The notes: a model not told the origin generated them from the sequence alone. A DNA stretch of 64,000 nucleotides from Palsa-892 sp035556215 (GCA_035556215.1 DATMFI010000027.1:124001-188000), one strand, 5' to 3'; shown: positions 17,844-27,120, counted from the first letter of the stretch. Translations and numbers: made by a program.

Positions 17844-19058
17844 CTAATCGTTGAAGCGGAGAACGTCGCAGGGCGCGCCTTCGGGCGCGGCCGGGGCATG
17901 GGGCGGGCGGATGATCAAGCCATCCGCGGCGTGGAGCACCGCCTGCATGGAGGAGTCCTGCAGCTTGAAGGGCGTTGCGATCAGGCGCCCGTCGGCATGG
18001 CGGGAGAACTTGGCGCGCAGGAAATCCTGGCGATGGTCATTCGCATCGAGCGCGCGGCCGAGCAGCGCCAGTTCCGTCTGCGGAATGACATCGCTACGGC
18101 CTTGCAGTTTGCGCAGCAGCGGCACGAGAAACAAAAAGGCGCAGACGAACGACGATACCGGATTGCCGGGCAGCCCGATGACGCGCAGCTTGCCGGCAAA
18201 ACCGAGCATCATCGGCCGGCCGGGGCGCATCGCCATCTTGTGAAAGGCGAGCGTGAAGCCTTCCTGCTTCAGGGAAGGCGCGACGAGATCGTAATCGCCG
18301 ACCGATGCGCCGCCGATCGTCACCAGCAGGTCGATGTCAAGATCGCGCGCCGAGCGAATGGCGCCGCAAATCGCTTCGAGTTTGTCGGGGAAGATACCGA
18401 GCGAAATCGGCTCGCCGCCTTCCTGGCGAATAAGCGCTGCAAGCGCGACAGGATTGGAGGCGACGATTTTATCGGGCGCGTCGCCGCCGCCGGGTTCAAC
18501 CAGTTCGTCGCCGGTCGCGATGATCGCGACGCGCGGCCTGCGCGCGACCATCAGCCTGGCGTGATCCATCGCGGCGGCAAGGCCGATATCGCGGGCATTC
18601 AGACGGCGGCCGGTTTCCAGCATCACTTGCCCGGCCTTGAAGTCGAAACCCTGGCGGCGGATGAATTTGGTTTTTGGCGGGGAGTTGACCGTGACGCTAT
18701 CGCCGTCTCGCGAAACATTTTCCTGCGGCACCACCTGATCCGCGCCCGGCGGGATCACCGCGCCGGTGAAAATGCGAACGGCTTCGCCCGCTTTCAGCGC
18801 GCCCTGAAACGGCCGGCCCGCGGCGGACTCTCCGATCATTCGCAATCTGGCGGGCAGGGCAGCGATGTCGGCTGCCTGAACGGCATAGCCGTCCATCACC
18901 GAGAGATCGGCAGGCGGCTGCGTGCGGCGCGAGGCGAGCGTCGTTGCCAGAATACGGCCGTGAGCGGCGTCGATCGAGACTTCTTCGGCTGGCAGTGTTT
19001 GCGCGCCCTCAAGGACACGGAGCAGCGCTTCTTCGACGGGGATCAACGGCGCGGCCAC
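17844..19058 (-). CDS. moeA: Molybdopterin molybdotransferase
   Basis: Inserts molybdate into adenylylated molybdopterin, the last step of molybdenum cofactor synthesis. The 404-residue protein shows the MoeA domains in order: N-terminal domain with SVMDGYA, the beta-barrel region with IFTGAVIPPGADQV, the MPT-binding core with IIATGDELVEPG and TIGGASVGDYD, KMAMRPGRPMM and GLPGNPVSSFVC, then a C-terminal domain. It follows moaC with one base between, consistent with one transcript from trpC through moaC to moeA. Confidence 0.95.
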   Translation of the reverse strand: MAAPLIPVEEALLRVLEGAQTLPAEEVSIDAAHGRILATTLASRRTQPPADLSVMDGYAVQAADIAALPARLRMIGESAAGRPFQGALKAGEAVRIFTGAVIPPGADQVVPQENVSRDGDSVTVNSPPKTKFIRRQGFDFKAGQVMLETGRRLNARDIGLAAAMDHARLMVARRPRVAIIATGDELVEPGGGDAPDKIVASNPVALAALIRQEGGEPISLGIFPDKLEAICGAIRSARDLDIDLLVTIGGASVGDYDLVAPSLKQEGFTLAFHKMAMRPGRPMMLGFAGKLRVIGLPGNPVSSFVCAFLFLVPLLRKLQGRSDVIPQTELALLGRALDANDHRQDFLRAKFSRHADGRLIATPFKLQDSSMQAVLHAADGLIIRPPHAPAAPEGAPCDVLRFND

Positions 19059-19059
19059 G

Positions 19060-19545
19060 TCAGTCTTCCGCCTGCCAATTGCCGGAGGCCCCGCCGGATT
19101 TTTCGAGAAGCCGGATGCCCTCGATCCGCATGCCGCGCTCGGCCGCTTTGACCATGTCGTAGATTGTCAGGCAGGCGACGGATACGGCCGTGAGCGCTTC
19201 CATCTCGACGCCGGTCTGGCCTGTAACCTTGACGGTCGCGCGCACATTGATGCCGGGAAGCTTGCGGTCCGGCTCGAGCGCAACCTCGACCTTGGTAATC
19301 ATCAGCGGATGACAGAGCGGGATCAGCTCGTGGGTGCGCTTGGCGGCCTGAATGCCGGCGATGCGCGCGGTACCGAGCACGTCGCCCTTCTTGGCGTCAC
19401 CCGACAGCACAAGGTCGAGGGTCGCGGAGGTCATCACGACCTTGCCTTCGGCGACAGCGACACGCTCGGTCGCCGGTTTTGCCGAAACGTCCACCATCCG
19501 GGCCTCGCCGGTTTTGCCGAGATGAGTGAGCGTTTTTTCAGACAT
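19060..19545 (-). CDS. moaC: Cyclic pyranopterin monophosphate synthase
   Basis: Converts the MoaA product (3',8-cyclo-GTP) to cyclic pyranopterin monophosphate in molybdenum cofactor synthesis. The 161-residue protein has the MoaC hallmarks: MVDVSAK near the start, HELIPLCHPL, GVEMEALTAVSVA and YDMVKAAERG. It starts 6 bases after the trpC stop, so it may be translated from the trp transcript. Confidence 0.96.
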   Translation of the reverse strand: MSEKTLTHLGKTGEARMVDVSAKPATERVAVAEGKVVMTSATLDLVLSGDAKKGDVLGTARIAGIQAAKRTHELIPLCHPLMITKVEVALEPDRKLPGINVRATVKVTGQTGVEMEALTAVSVACLTIYDMVKAAERGMRIEGIRLLEKSGGASGNWQAED

Positions 19546-19551
19546 GATTGC

Positions 19552-20370
19552 TCAGGCGCTCTTCTTTTTCTTGCCGCTGCCGCGCTGAAGCAATGTGCGT
19601 GTCGCGAGTGTTACGTCAGGCTGCCGCATCAGGCTTTCGCCGACGAGGAATGTGCTGACGCCGACCGCATTCATGCGCGCGATGTCGGCGGGCGTGAAAA
19701 TGCCGCTTTCGCTGACAACGACATGGCCCTTCGGCACGCGGGGCGCGAGCCGCTCGGTTGTCTCGAGCGTTGTCTCGAAGGTGCGAAGATTGCGATTATT
19801 GATGCCAATGAGCTTCGCGCCGAGCTTCAGCGCGCGATCAAGCTCCGCTTCGTCATGTACTTCGACGAGCGTATCCATATTCCAGTGAACGGCGGCGCTA
19901 TAAAGCTCGCGTGCGGCCAGGTCTGTGACCGCGGCCATGATGATGAGGATGCAATCGGCGCCGAGCGCGCGGCTTTCGGCGACCTGATAAGCCTCGAACA
20001 TGAAATCCTTGCGCAAGACGGGAAGGGCGGTCGCGCCGCGCGCGGCAACGAGAAATTCCGGCGCGCCCTGGAATGACGGCGTATCGGTCAGAACCGAAAG
20101 GCAGGTGGCGCCACCCGCGGCATATTCGCGCGCGAGGGTCGGCGGATCGAAGTCGGCACGGATCAGACCGCGCGAGGGGCTCGCTTTCTTGATCTCGGCA
20201 ATCAACGCTGAATCGCCGCGCGCGATCTTGGCTTCGATGGCCGCGAGAAAGCCGCGCGGCGGGGATGCCGTTTCGGCGGCCGCTTCAACCTTGGCGAGCG
20301 GCCGTGCCTTCTTGGCGGCGGCGATCTCGTCCCGCTTGTAGGCTTCGATTTTCTTGAGAATGTCGCTCAT
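19552..20370 (-). CDS. trpC: Indole-3-glycerol phosphate synthase
   Basis: Closes the indole ring from CdRP in tryptophan synthesis. The 272-residue TIM barrel has IAEIKKASPSRG, LRKDFM, LVEVHDEAEL and INNRNLRTFE, all expected substrate-binding segments. It is monofunctional: there is no fused trpF. Its ATG overlaps the trpD stop by 4 bases. A short lysine-rich tail (GKKKKSA) is present. Confidence 0.97.
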   Translation of the reverse strand: MSDILKKIEAYKRDEIAAAKKARPLAKVEAAAETASPPRGFLAAIEAKIARGDSALIAEIKKASPSRGLIRADFDPPTLAREYAAGGATCLSVLTDTPSFQGAPEFLVAARGATALPVLRKDFMFEAYQVAESRALGADCILIIMAAVTDLAARELYSAAVHWNMDTLVEVHDEAELDRALKLGAKLIGINNRNLRTFETTLETTERLAPRVPKGHVVVSESGIFTPADIARMNAVGVSTFLVGESLMRQPDVTLATRTLLQRGSGKKKKSA

Positions 20371-21380
20371 GCGTTCGAAACCGTGACAAGCTTTTCGAGC
20401 CGGGCTTTCGCTGCCCCGCTGTCGATGGATTGTGCGGCGAGTTGGGCACCGTCCGCAAGCGTATTCGCCTTACCGGCGACGACGAGCGAAGCGGCAGCAT
20501 TCATCAGCGCAATATCGCGGTACGCGCCCGGTTTGCCATCGAGCACGGCTTTGAGCGCCTCGGCATTGTGCGCGCCGTCGCCGCCTTTGAGGTCTTCGGA
20601 TTTTGCGCGGCCGATACCGACGTCTTCCGGCTTGATCTCGAAGGTGCGGATATTGCCATTGGCGAGTTCTGCGACCGCCGTTGTGCCGGTCGTCGTGATC
20701 TCATCGAGACCATCGGAGCCGTGCACCACCCAGGCCCGCTCGGAGCCGAGCGTTTTGAGAACCTCCGCGACCGGTTCGATCCATTGCCTGGCATAGACAC
20801 CGACCATCTGGCGGCGGACATTCGCCGGATTGGAAAGGGGGCCGAGCAGATTGAAGATCGTGCGGGTGCCAAGCTCCACCCGCGTCGGGCCGACATGCTT
20901 CATTGCCGGATGATGCTGGGGCGCAAACATGAAGCCGATGCCGGCCTCCTTGATGCAACGGGAAATAGCGGCGGGGTCGAGATCGATCTTGATGCCGAGC
21001 GCCATCAAGACATCGGCAGCACCCGACTTCGAGGAGAGCGCGCGGTTGCCGTGCTTGGCGACCGGAACGCCGGCGCCCGCCACGATGAACGCCGCGCAAG
21101 TGGAAATGTTGTAGGAACCCGCGCCGTCGCCGCCAGTGCCGACGACGTCGATGGCGCCGGCAGGGGCCTCAACCGTTAGCATTTTGGAACGCATGGTCGC
21201 GACCGCGCCCGCGATCTCATCGACGGTTTCGCCGCGCACGCGCAGCGCCATCAGAAGGCCGCCCATCTGCGATGGCGTCGCTTCGCCCGACATCATGATG
21301 TCGAAAACATGCGACGATTCTTCGCGCGAAAGAGGCGCGCCAGTCGCGGCCTTGCCGATCAAGGTGCGGAAGCGTTCCAT
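20367..21380 (-). CDS. trpD: Anthranilate phosphoribosyltransferase
   Basis: Joins anthranilate and PRPP. The 337-residue protein has the PRPP-binding GTGGDGAGSYNIST loop, the KHGNRALSSKSGAADVL segment, and the HHPAMKHVGPTRVELGTRT region of the family. It overlaps trpC by 4 bases and starts 6 bases after trpG, so trpG-trpD-trpC form a coupled unit. Confidence 0.97.
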   Translation of the reverse strand: MERFRTLIGKAATGAPLSREESSHVFDIMMSGEATPSQMGGLLMALRVRGETVDEIAGAVATMRSKMLTVEAPAGAIDVVGTGGDGAGSYNISTCAAFIVAGAGVPVAKHGNRALSSKSGAADVLMALGIKIDLDPAAISRCIKEAGIGFMFAPQHHPAMKHVGPTRVELGTRTIFNLLGPLSNPANVRRQMVGVYARQWIEPVAEVLKTLGSERAWVVHGSDGLDEITTTGTTAVAELANGNIRTFEIKPEDVGIGRAKSEDLKGGDGAHNAEALKAVLDGKPGAYRDIALMNAAASLVVAGKANTLADGAQLAAQSIDSGAAKARLEKLVTVSNA

Positions 21381-21386
21381 CTCAGA

Positions 21387-21983
21387 TCATTTTTTGTGTT
21401 GGGCGTTCCACGCCGCCGCGAGATCGAGAAAATTCTTGAGGATCGTCTGGCCGTGTTCGGACGCGATGCTTTCCGGATGGAATTGCACGCCGTGAACCGG
21501 GTGTGTCTTGTGCGAAAGTGCCATCACGAGACCGTCGGATGTCTCGGCGGTGATTTCGAGGTCTTTCGGCATCGTGTCGCGTTTGACGACGAGCGAGTGG
21601 TAACGCGTCGCCTCGAAATTATCGTTGATGCCGCGCAGCACGCCTTTGCCCTCGTGCTTGATCTTCGAGAGCTTGCCGTGCACCGGGCCGGCGCGAACGA
21701 CGTCGCCGCCATAGGCCGCGCCGATCGTCTGGTGGCCGAGGCAGACGCCGAGGATCGGCGTCGTCTCGCCAAGCTTCTTTACGACATCGAGGGAAATTCC
21801 GGCTTCGTTGGGCGTGCAGGGGCCGGGCGAGATGACGATTGCATCGGGCTTCGATTTCTCGATGGCCTCGACCGAAACCTGGTCGTTCCGGTGGACTTCA
21901 ACCTCAGCCCCGAGCATGCCCAGCGCATGGACGAGATTCCAGGTGAAGCTGTCGTAATTATCGACGAGGGCGACTTTGGGCAT
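21387..21983 (-). CDS. trpG: Anthranilate synthase glutamine amidotransferase subunit
   Basis: Supplies ammonia from glutamine to TrpE. The 198-residue class I amidotransferase has the nucleophile C81 in GVCLGHQ and the His/Glu pair in VQFHPES. TrpE and TrpG are separate polypeptides here, unlike the fused TrpEG of Rhizobium and Brucella. A small hairpin 6-25 bases upstream overlaps the ribosome-binding region. Confidence 0.97.
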   Translation of the reverse strand: MPKVALVDNYDSFTWNLVHALGMLGAEVEVHRNDQVSVEAIEKSKPDAIVISPGPCTPNEAGISLDVVKKLGETTPILGVCLGHQTIGAAYGGDVVRAGPVHGKLSKIKHEGKGVLRGINDNFEATRYHSLVVKRDTMPKDLEITAETSDGLVMALSHKTHPVHGVQFHPESIASEHGQTILKNFLDLAAAWNAQHKK

Positions 21984-21988
21984 GGCGG

Positions 21989-22008
21989 CTATCCTTCAGG
22001 CTGGATAG
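21989..22008 (-). promoter_or_regulatory. Small hairpin next to the trpG ribosome-binding site
   Basis: CTATCC (21989-21994) and GGATAG (22003-22008) are exact inverted repeats around 8 bases. On the trpG mRNA the downstream arm GGATAG overlaps the AAGGA ribosome-binding sequence. It lies in the 79-base trpE-trpG gap. Any role in translation control is a guess. Confidence 0.3.
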
Positions 22009-22062
22009 GTGACGCGCCGGAGCGCCTGCGTCAAGTTGACTGAATTAACCTCTGCCGCCGGC

Positions 22063-23580
22063 CTATTGCCCGCGCTTGGCGGCGCTGGCGAAGCGGCGGG
22101 CTTCCTCGGCGGCGTGGAAAAGCGCCTTGGCCTTGTTCACGCATTCCTGCTGTTCGGACTGCGGGTTGGAGTCGGCGACGATGCCCGCGCCCGCCTGGAC
22201 GTACATCTTGCCGTCCTTGATCAGCGCGGTGCGCAGCACGATGCAGGTGTCCATGTCGCCGTTTGCCGAGAAGTAGCCGACGCAACCGGAATAGACGCCG
22301 CGTTTTTCTTTCTCCAGCTCGTCAATGATCTGCATCGCACGGATCTTCGGTGCGCCCGAAACGGTGCCCGCCGGAAAGCCCGCGATCAGCGCCGAGAGCG
22401 CATCATGCCGTTTCGCATCGAGCTTGCCTTCGACGTTGGAGACGATGTGCATGACGTGACTGTAGCGCTCGATGAAAAAGCGATCGGTGACCTTGACCGT
22501 GCCGATCTCGGAAACGCGGCCGACGTCGTTGCGGCCGAGATCGAGCAGCATCAGGTGCTCCGCGCATTCCTTCGGATCGGCGAGAAGTTCTTGCTCCAGC
22601 GCCTTGTCCTCATGCGGCGTCGCTCCGCGCGGCCGCGTGCCGGCGATGGGACGGACGGTGACCTTCCGGTCGCGCAGCGTCACCAGGATCTCGGGGCTCG
22701 AGCCGGCAACGGAGAAACCCTCGAAGTTGAGGAAGTAAAGATAAGGCGCGGGGTTGGTCCGGCGCAGCGCGCGATAGAGCGAAAACGGCGGGAGCGGAAA
22801 GGGCGCCTCGAAACGCTGCGACAGCACCACCTGAAAGATGTCGCCGGCGAGGATGTATTCCTTCGCCTTGCGGACCATCTCTTCATATTCGGCAGGCGAG
22901 GTATTGGAAGCCGTCGCGATCTTCAGCGGATCGAAAGCGGGGGCCGCCTCCTGTTTCGGTAGCGGCTTCTCCAATGCATCGACGACGGCGGACAGCCGCT
23001 CGACGGCGCGCGTATGCGCAGCCTTCGCCGAGACGCCTTTCTCCGGCCGCACCGGGGTGATGATCATGATCATGTCTTTCACCGCATCGAAGATGGCGAT
23101 GACGGTCGGACGGATCAGGATGGCATCGGGATTGCCGAGCGGGTCGGGGTTTGGCGCAGGCAGTTTTTCCATCAGCCGCACCATGTCGTAGCCGAGATAG
23201 CCGAAGACGCCGGCCGCCATCGGCGGCAGATTGTGCGGCACTTCGAGTTTCGATTCCGCGACCAGCGCGCGCAGCGCTTCGAGCGGCGGCATGCCGCAAG
23301 GCTGAAACGCTTTCGGATCGTTCAGCGCGTTACGGTTGATCTCGGCTTGCGTGCCGTTGGTGCGCCAGATGATGTCAGGATCCAGGCCGATGATCGAATA
23401 GCGGCCGCGCACCGCGCCGCCTTCGACCGATTCAAACAGAAACGTATTGGGCTTGCCGGCGATCTTGAGAAACGCCGAAACCGGCGTCTCGAGATCGCCC
23501 ACGAGCGTGGTCGAGACGAGCTGTGCCGCACCCGCGTCGTAGCGTGCCGTAAAAGCGGAGACGTCGGGCGATATTTCCAT
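22063..23580 (-). CDS. trpE: Anthranilate synthase component I
   Basis: Makes anthranilate from chorismate and ammonia; first committed step to tryptophan. The 505-residue protein has the N-terminal feedback-binding domain with FLFESVEGG and the chorismate-binding domain with FQVVLSQRFE, PIAGTRPRG, DLGRNDVGRV, TVSGAPKIRAM and GCVGYFSANGDMD. It starts 3 bases after the PpiD-type gene, so the trp genes are probably read through from that gene's promoter as well. Confidence 0.97.
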   Translation of the reverse strand: MEISPDVSAFTARYDAGAAQLVSTTLVGDLETPVSAFLKIAGKPNTFLFESVEGGAVRGRYSIIGLDPDIIWRTNGTQAEINRNALNDPKAFQPCGMPPLEALRALVAESKLEVPHNLPPMAAGVFGYLGYDMVRLMEKLPAPNPDPLGNPDAILIRPTVIAIFDAVKDMIMIITPVRPEKGVSAKAAHTRAVERLSAVVDALEKPLPKQEAAPAFDPLKIATASNTSPAEYEEMVRKAKEYILAGDIFQVVLSQRFEAPFPLPPFSLYRALRRTNPAPYLYFLNFEGFSVAGSSPEILVTLRDRKVTVRPIAGTRPRGATPHEDKALEQELLADPKECAEHLMLLDLGRNDVGRVSEIGTVKVTDRFFIERYSHVMHIVSNVEGKLDAKRHDALSALIAGFPAGTVSGAPKIRAMQIIDELEKEKRGVYSGCVGYFSANGDMDTCIVLRTALIKDGKMYVQAGAGIVADSNPQSEQQECVNKAKALFHAAEEARRFASAAKRGQ

Positions 23581-23583
23581 AAC

Positions 23584-25467
23584 TCAGTTTCTGTCGGCGC
23601 CGGTGACGGAACGGATCATCGCTTCGTTCACCTTCACGCCTAGCTCGTTCTGAAGGGTCTGAATGTATTCGGCCAACAGGTCGTCCTGCACGCCGCGTGC
23701 GAGCGCCGCGTCGGCGTTGGCGGCGTCGAACGATGCGATCGGCACGGTAGCGGAAACGACGCGATAGACGATGCGGTTCACGCCGTCGGGCGCTTCCAGC
23801 GTGCCCGGCTTGCCATCGGGCGTGCTGAAAATCTTGCCGATCATTGCCGCGTCGAAGCCTTCGGCGGTTTTGCCGCGGGTCAGTTTCTCCCGCCGCGATA
23901 CCGCGAGGCCGGGCGCGGCCTGCGCGAAGGTCTGGCCGGAATCGAGCTTGCTGCGGAAGCCATCAGCGAGTGCCGCGAGCTTCTTGCCGGCTTCCTCGTT
24001 CTTCCAGCGTGTCTCGACCTGTTCCTTCACTTCGTCGTAGGTGCGCTCGCGCGACGGCGTGACCGACACGACGTCATACCAGACATAGCCACTTTGGTTA
24101 CGCAGTTCGATCGTATCGTTGTCGGTGCCGACCGGCGCCTTGAAGGCATGGTCGAGCACGTCAGCGGTGCCCGCGAGGCCGTCGATCTTGCTGCCATCGG
24201 GCTTGCGGCCGCTGCGGTCGACGGCGTCGATGGTCTCGAATTTCAGCTTGAGCTTGGCGGCGGCTTCCGGGACCGACGCGCCGCCCGCGCGCTCGTCTTC
24301 TACCTTGTCGTGCAGGTCAAGGATTTCGCGGCGCGCGCGCTCGGCGAGCGCCTCCTTCTTGATCGTCTCGATAACCGCGACGAACGGTTGCTGGCTCGAA
24401 GGCTCGATTTTTTTTACGAGCAGGAGCACCGTGCCGAAGCGGCCATTGACCGGCGCGCTAACCTGATTGACGGGCAGGGAGAAGGCGGCATTGGCGACCG
24501 CCGGATCGAGAATTTCGCGCTTGCTCACGGTGCCGAGCGAAATGTCCTTGGCGGTCAGCTTGCGTTCGGCGGCAAGCGCTTCGAACGAAGTGCCCGATGC
24601 GAGCTTGGCGGCAGCAGCGGCGGCGTCCTCGGGCTTATCGAAAACGATCTGCTCGACTTCGCGCTTTTCCGGCGTGCCGTAGCGATCCTTCTGGCTCTCA
24701 TAGATCTTGCGAAGCTCGGCCTCCGGCACGTCGATCGTCGCGGCGACCGTTTCGGGGGTCATGATGATTAGCTGCAGCTTGCGATATTCGGGCGCGCGAA
24801 AGAGCGCCTTGTTCTCTTCATAGTAGGCTTTGAGTTGCTCGGGAGTCGGCGCGGGCAGCGCTCCGGCGTCAGATGGCTTCAGCGTCACGAATTCGATTGT
24901 CCGCTCTTCGCTCTGATAGCGGCGCAGCGCATCCGCCATGACCTTGGGCGCGTTGACATAGCCGAGGAGCGCCTGGCCCAGCTCGCGCCGCAATATATCG
25001 CGGCGCTGACTGGCGACGTATTGCGCTTCGGTCGTGCCGTTGGAGCGCAGGACCATCAGGAAATATTCATGGCTGAAGCCGCCGGGCCCGGCGAACTGCG
25101 GTGACTTCTCGATCTCGCGGGCGAGCGCTTCGTCGCTGATGTTCAGGCCAAGGCTTTTCACCTTCTGGTCGAGCGCGGCTTCGCTCAGCATTTCGCTCAA
25201 AACCTGCCGATCCATACCGAAAGCGCGCGCCTGCTCAGGCGTGATGCCGCGTCCGATCTGACGGCCAAGCTGCTGTATGCGCTCGGAATATGCGCGCCGG
25301 AAATCCTCCTGCGAAAACTTGACGCTGCCGACTTCGGCCGCCGCGTTGCTGGAGCCGATATTGCGAAATACGTCAGCAATGCCCCAGACCATGAAGGACA
25401 GGCCGAGAAAGAGCATCAATATTTTGGCCAACCAGCCTTGGGAATTTCGGCGAAATACATCAAGCAT
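23584..25467 (-). CDS. ppiD: PpiD/SurA-type periplasmic peptidyl-prolyl isomerase
   Basis: Membrane-anchored foldase that helps proteins leaving the Sec channel fold in the periplasm. The 627-residue protein has a cytoplasmic stub and one membrane segment (about 12-34), a SurA-like chaperone domain (about 35-190), a parvulin PPIase region (about 230-365) and a C-terminal chaperone domain, the usual PpiD order and length. The parvulin domain is divergent, as is common for PpiD, so catalysis cannot be judged by eye. It is divergent from tpiA. Confidence 0.9.
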   Translation of the reverse strand: MLDVFRRNSQGWLAKILMLFLGLSFMVWGIADVFRNIGSSNAAAEVGSVKFSQEDFRRAYSERIQQLGRQIGRGITPEQARAFGMDRQVLSEMLSEAALDQKVKSLGLNISDEALAREIEKSPQFAGPGGFSHEYFLMVLRSNGTTEAQYVASQRRDILRRELGQALLGYVNAPKVMADALRRYQSEERTIEFVTLKPSDAGALPAPTPEQLKAYYEENKALFRAPEYRKLQLIIMTPETVAATIDVPEAELRKIYESQKDRYGTPEKREVEQIVFDKPEDAAAAAAKLASGTSFEALAAERKLTAKDISLGTVSKREILDPAVANAAFSLPVNQVSAPVNGRFGTVLLLVKKIEPSSQQPFVAVIETIKKEALAERARREILDLHDKVEDERAGGASVPEAAAKLKLKFETIDAVDRSGRKPDGSKIDGLAGTADVLDHAFKAPVGTDNDTIELRNQSGYVWYDVVSVTPSRERTYDEVKEQVETRWKNEEAGKKLAALADGFRSKLDSGQTFAQAAPGLAVSRREKLTRGKTAEGFDAAMIGKIFSTPDGKPGTLEAPDGVNRIVYRVVSATVPIASFDAANADAALARGVQDDLLAEYIQTLQNELGVKVNEAMIRSVTGADRN

Positions 25468-25512
25468 TTACGGCGTCTCGGCGATGTGAGGAGGGCGAGG
25501 CGAGATCATAGG

Positions 25513-25532
25513 TGCCGGGAGTTATCCCGGCA
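25513..25532. promoter_or_regulatory. Perfect 7-bp hairpin between ppiD and tpiA
   Basis: TGCCGGG (25513-25519) and CCCGGCA (25526-25532) flank AGTTAT in the divergent intergenic region. A second small repeat, CGGGT-TTGCT-ACCCG, follows at 25567-25581. Neither has a T-run; they could be operators or leader structures for either gene. Confidence 0.35.
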
Positions 25533-25621
25533 ACGCGACAACGGCAAGCGTTTGCGCACGTTCGACGGGTTTGCTACCCGCAGGCGCAGGAAAAACCAAC
25601 CGAAAACAGGCGAAAACCCTC

Positions 25622-26374
25622 ATGCGGCGTCCGATGGTGGCGGGAAACTGGAAGATGAACGGCCTTTCGGCTTCGATTGGTGAGCTGGAGGCAATAATCA
25701 AGGGCTACAGCGCGGCCCTTGCCGCCAAAACCGACCTTCTGGTCTGTCCGCCGTTCACCCTGATCGGCAAATTCGCGGCGCAGGCTGCGGGCTCCAGGGT
25801 GTTGATCGGCGGCCAGGACTGCCACCCCAAGGTTTCAGGCGCCCATACCGGCGATATATCGGCCGAGATGCTCAAGGACAGCGGTGCGGCCGCCGTCATC
25901 GTCGGGCATTCCGAGCGCCGTACCGACCACGGCGAGAATGACGCGCTCGTTCGGGCAAAGGCGGAGGCCGCGCACCGGGCTGGCCTGATGGCCGTGATCT
26001 GTATCGGCGAGACGCTGGCAGAGCGGGAAGCGGGGAAGGCCCTCGAGGTGGTCAGCCGCCAGATCCGCGGGTCTGTGCCTGATGGCGCGGATGGCGGGCG
26101 GGTAGTGATCGCCTATGAGCCGGTATGGGCGATCGGAACGGGCAAAACGCCGACCGTGGACGATATCGCCGAGGTTCATGGCTCGATCCGTGGGGTGCTG
26201 ACGGAGCGCTTCGGCGGGCAGGCGGCGGGGGCGATCCGAATTCTCTACGGCGGGTCGGTCAAGCCCGAGAACGCGAAGACGCTACTTCAAGCCAAAGATG
26301 TAGATGGCGCACTGGTGGGCGGCGCGAGTCTTAAAGCCAAGGATTTTCTTGGTATTGCCAGCGCTTACCTCTAA
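25622..26374 (+). CDS. tpiA: Triose-phosphate isomerase
   Basis: Interconverts dihydroxyacetone phosphate and glyceraldehyde 3-phosphate. The 250-residue TIM barrel has N9 and K11 in AGNWKMN, the catalytic H96 in GHSERR and E166 in YEPVWAIGTGK, followed by the loop-6 region and YGGSVKPEN. The frame is open to 25571, but MRRPMVAGNWK fits the family start; the upstream codons are non-conserved. Confidence 0.97.
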   Translation: MRRPMVAGNWKMNGLSASIGELEAIIKGYSAALAAKTDLLVCPPFTLIGKFAAQAAGSRVLIGGQDCHPKVSGAHTGDISAEMLKDSGAAAVIVGHSERRTDHGENDALVRAKAEAAHRAGLMAVICIGETLAEREAGKALEVVSRQIRGSVPDGADGGRVVIAYEPVWAIGTGKTPTVDDIAEVHGSIRGVLTERFGGQAAGAIRILYGGSVKPENAKTLLQAKDVDGALVGGASLKAKDFLGIASAYL

Positions 26375-26443
26375 ATCTAAAAGTAAAAAAGCTGGACATT
26401 TAATGCACGTTGGAGGTTTTTCAGGTCTTGCATGAGGCTTGCA

Positions 26444-26486
26444 AGGCAGGCGCTCGTCCATCAAGCGCTTTTTCGATGGCCTGCCT
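26444..26486 (+). promoter_or_regulatory. Two overlapping hairpins between tpiA and secG
   Basis: A long hairpin pairs AGGCAGG (26444-26450) with CCTGCCT (26480-26486) and, inside it, CCATC (26458-26462) with GATGG (26475-26479). A shorter hairpin pairs GCGCT with AGCGC and is followed directly by TTTTT (26469-26473), like a terminator. The two cannot form at once, so this could be a conditional terminator, or simply the tpiA end. The rest of the 200-base gap holds nothing else recognised. Confidence 0.35.
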
Positions 26487-26574
26487 GAAATGATCACTTT
26501 CCGCGTCCATAGCGGCAACGGGTGGCCAGAGCCGCCTCGATCGTGTAAGGGACCGCCCAATCCATGAGAAAACC

Positions 26575-26943
26575 ATGCAAACCGTTCTGATCGTCATCCA
26601 TATCCTTGTCGTGCTCGCCCTGATCACTGTCGTGCTGCTCCAGAAATCGGAGGGCGGTGCGCTCGGCATGGGCGGTGGCGGCGGCTTCATGACCAGCCGC
26701 GGCAGCGGCAACGTGCTGACCAAGGCGACGGCCATTCTGGCGGGTGTCTTCTTCGTCACCAGCCTGTTGCTGTCGATCATCGCCGGGTCTGGCCGGCCAA
26801 GCTCGATTTTCCGCGGCGGCAGCGCCCCCGCCACCCAGACCGCGCCGGGTGCCGCGCAGGATTCCGGCAAGAGCATTCTGGACCAGTTAAAAGACCAGCA
26901 GCCGGCCGCACCGAGCGGGCCGCAGGTGCCGCAATCGAAGTAA
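26575..26943 (+). CDS. secG: Preprotein translocase subunit SecG
   Basis: Small membrane partner of SecY and SecE in protein export. The 122-residue protein has two membrane segments (about 4-22 and 54-72) separated by a glycine-rich loop with LLQKSEGGALGMGGGG, typical of SecG, and a polar proline- and glutamine-rich tail. tpiA-secG-pyrG is a common order; here a glycosyltransferase separates secG from pyrG. Confidence 0.95.
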   Translation: MQTVLIVIHILVVLALITVVLLQKSEGGALGMGGGGGFMTSRGSGNVLTKATAILAGVFFVTSLLLSIIAGSGRPSSIFRGGSAPATQTAPGAAQDSGKSILDQLKDQQPAAPSGPQVPQSK

Positions 26944-26960
26944 GATTGCCGCAATCAGTT

Positions 26961-26993
26961 AAAGGGGCCGGGCAAACCGGCCCTTTTCTTTTT
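26961..26993 (+). terminator. Intrinsic terminator after secG
   Basis: AAAGGGGCCGG (26961-26971) pairs with CCGGCCCTTTT (26977-26987), 11 pairs including one G-T, followed by CTTTTT. It begins 18 bases after the secG stop and isolates secG from the downstream glycosyltransferase. Confidence 0.9.
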
Positions 26994-27120
26994 GGCGTTT
27001 CCTTGGGTGGCGCTTCCTTGGGTTGTGGAGGATGGATTTCCGGCTCGTCGAATCACCCCGTGAGGTCTAGAGCTTGAGTCCCATGACGCAGGAAATCCTG
27101 AAGAACGGCGGCATGGCCTC

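Noticed and set aside
17898..19151. Long plus-strand frame antisense to moeA
   Set aside because: Shadow frame; moeA motifs are unambiguous on the other strand.
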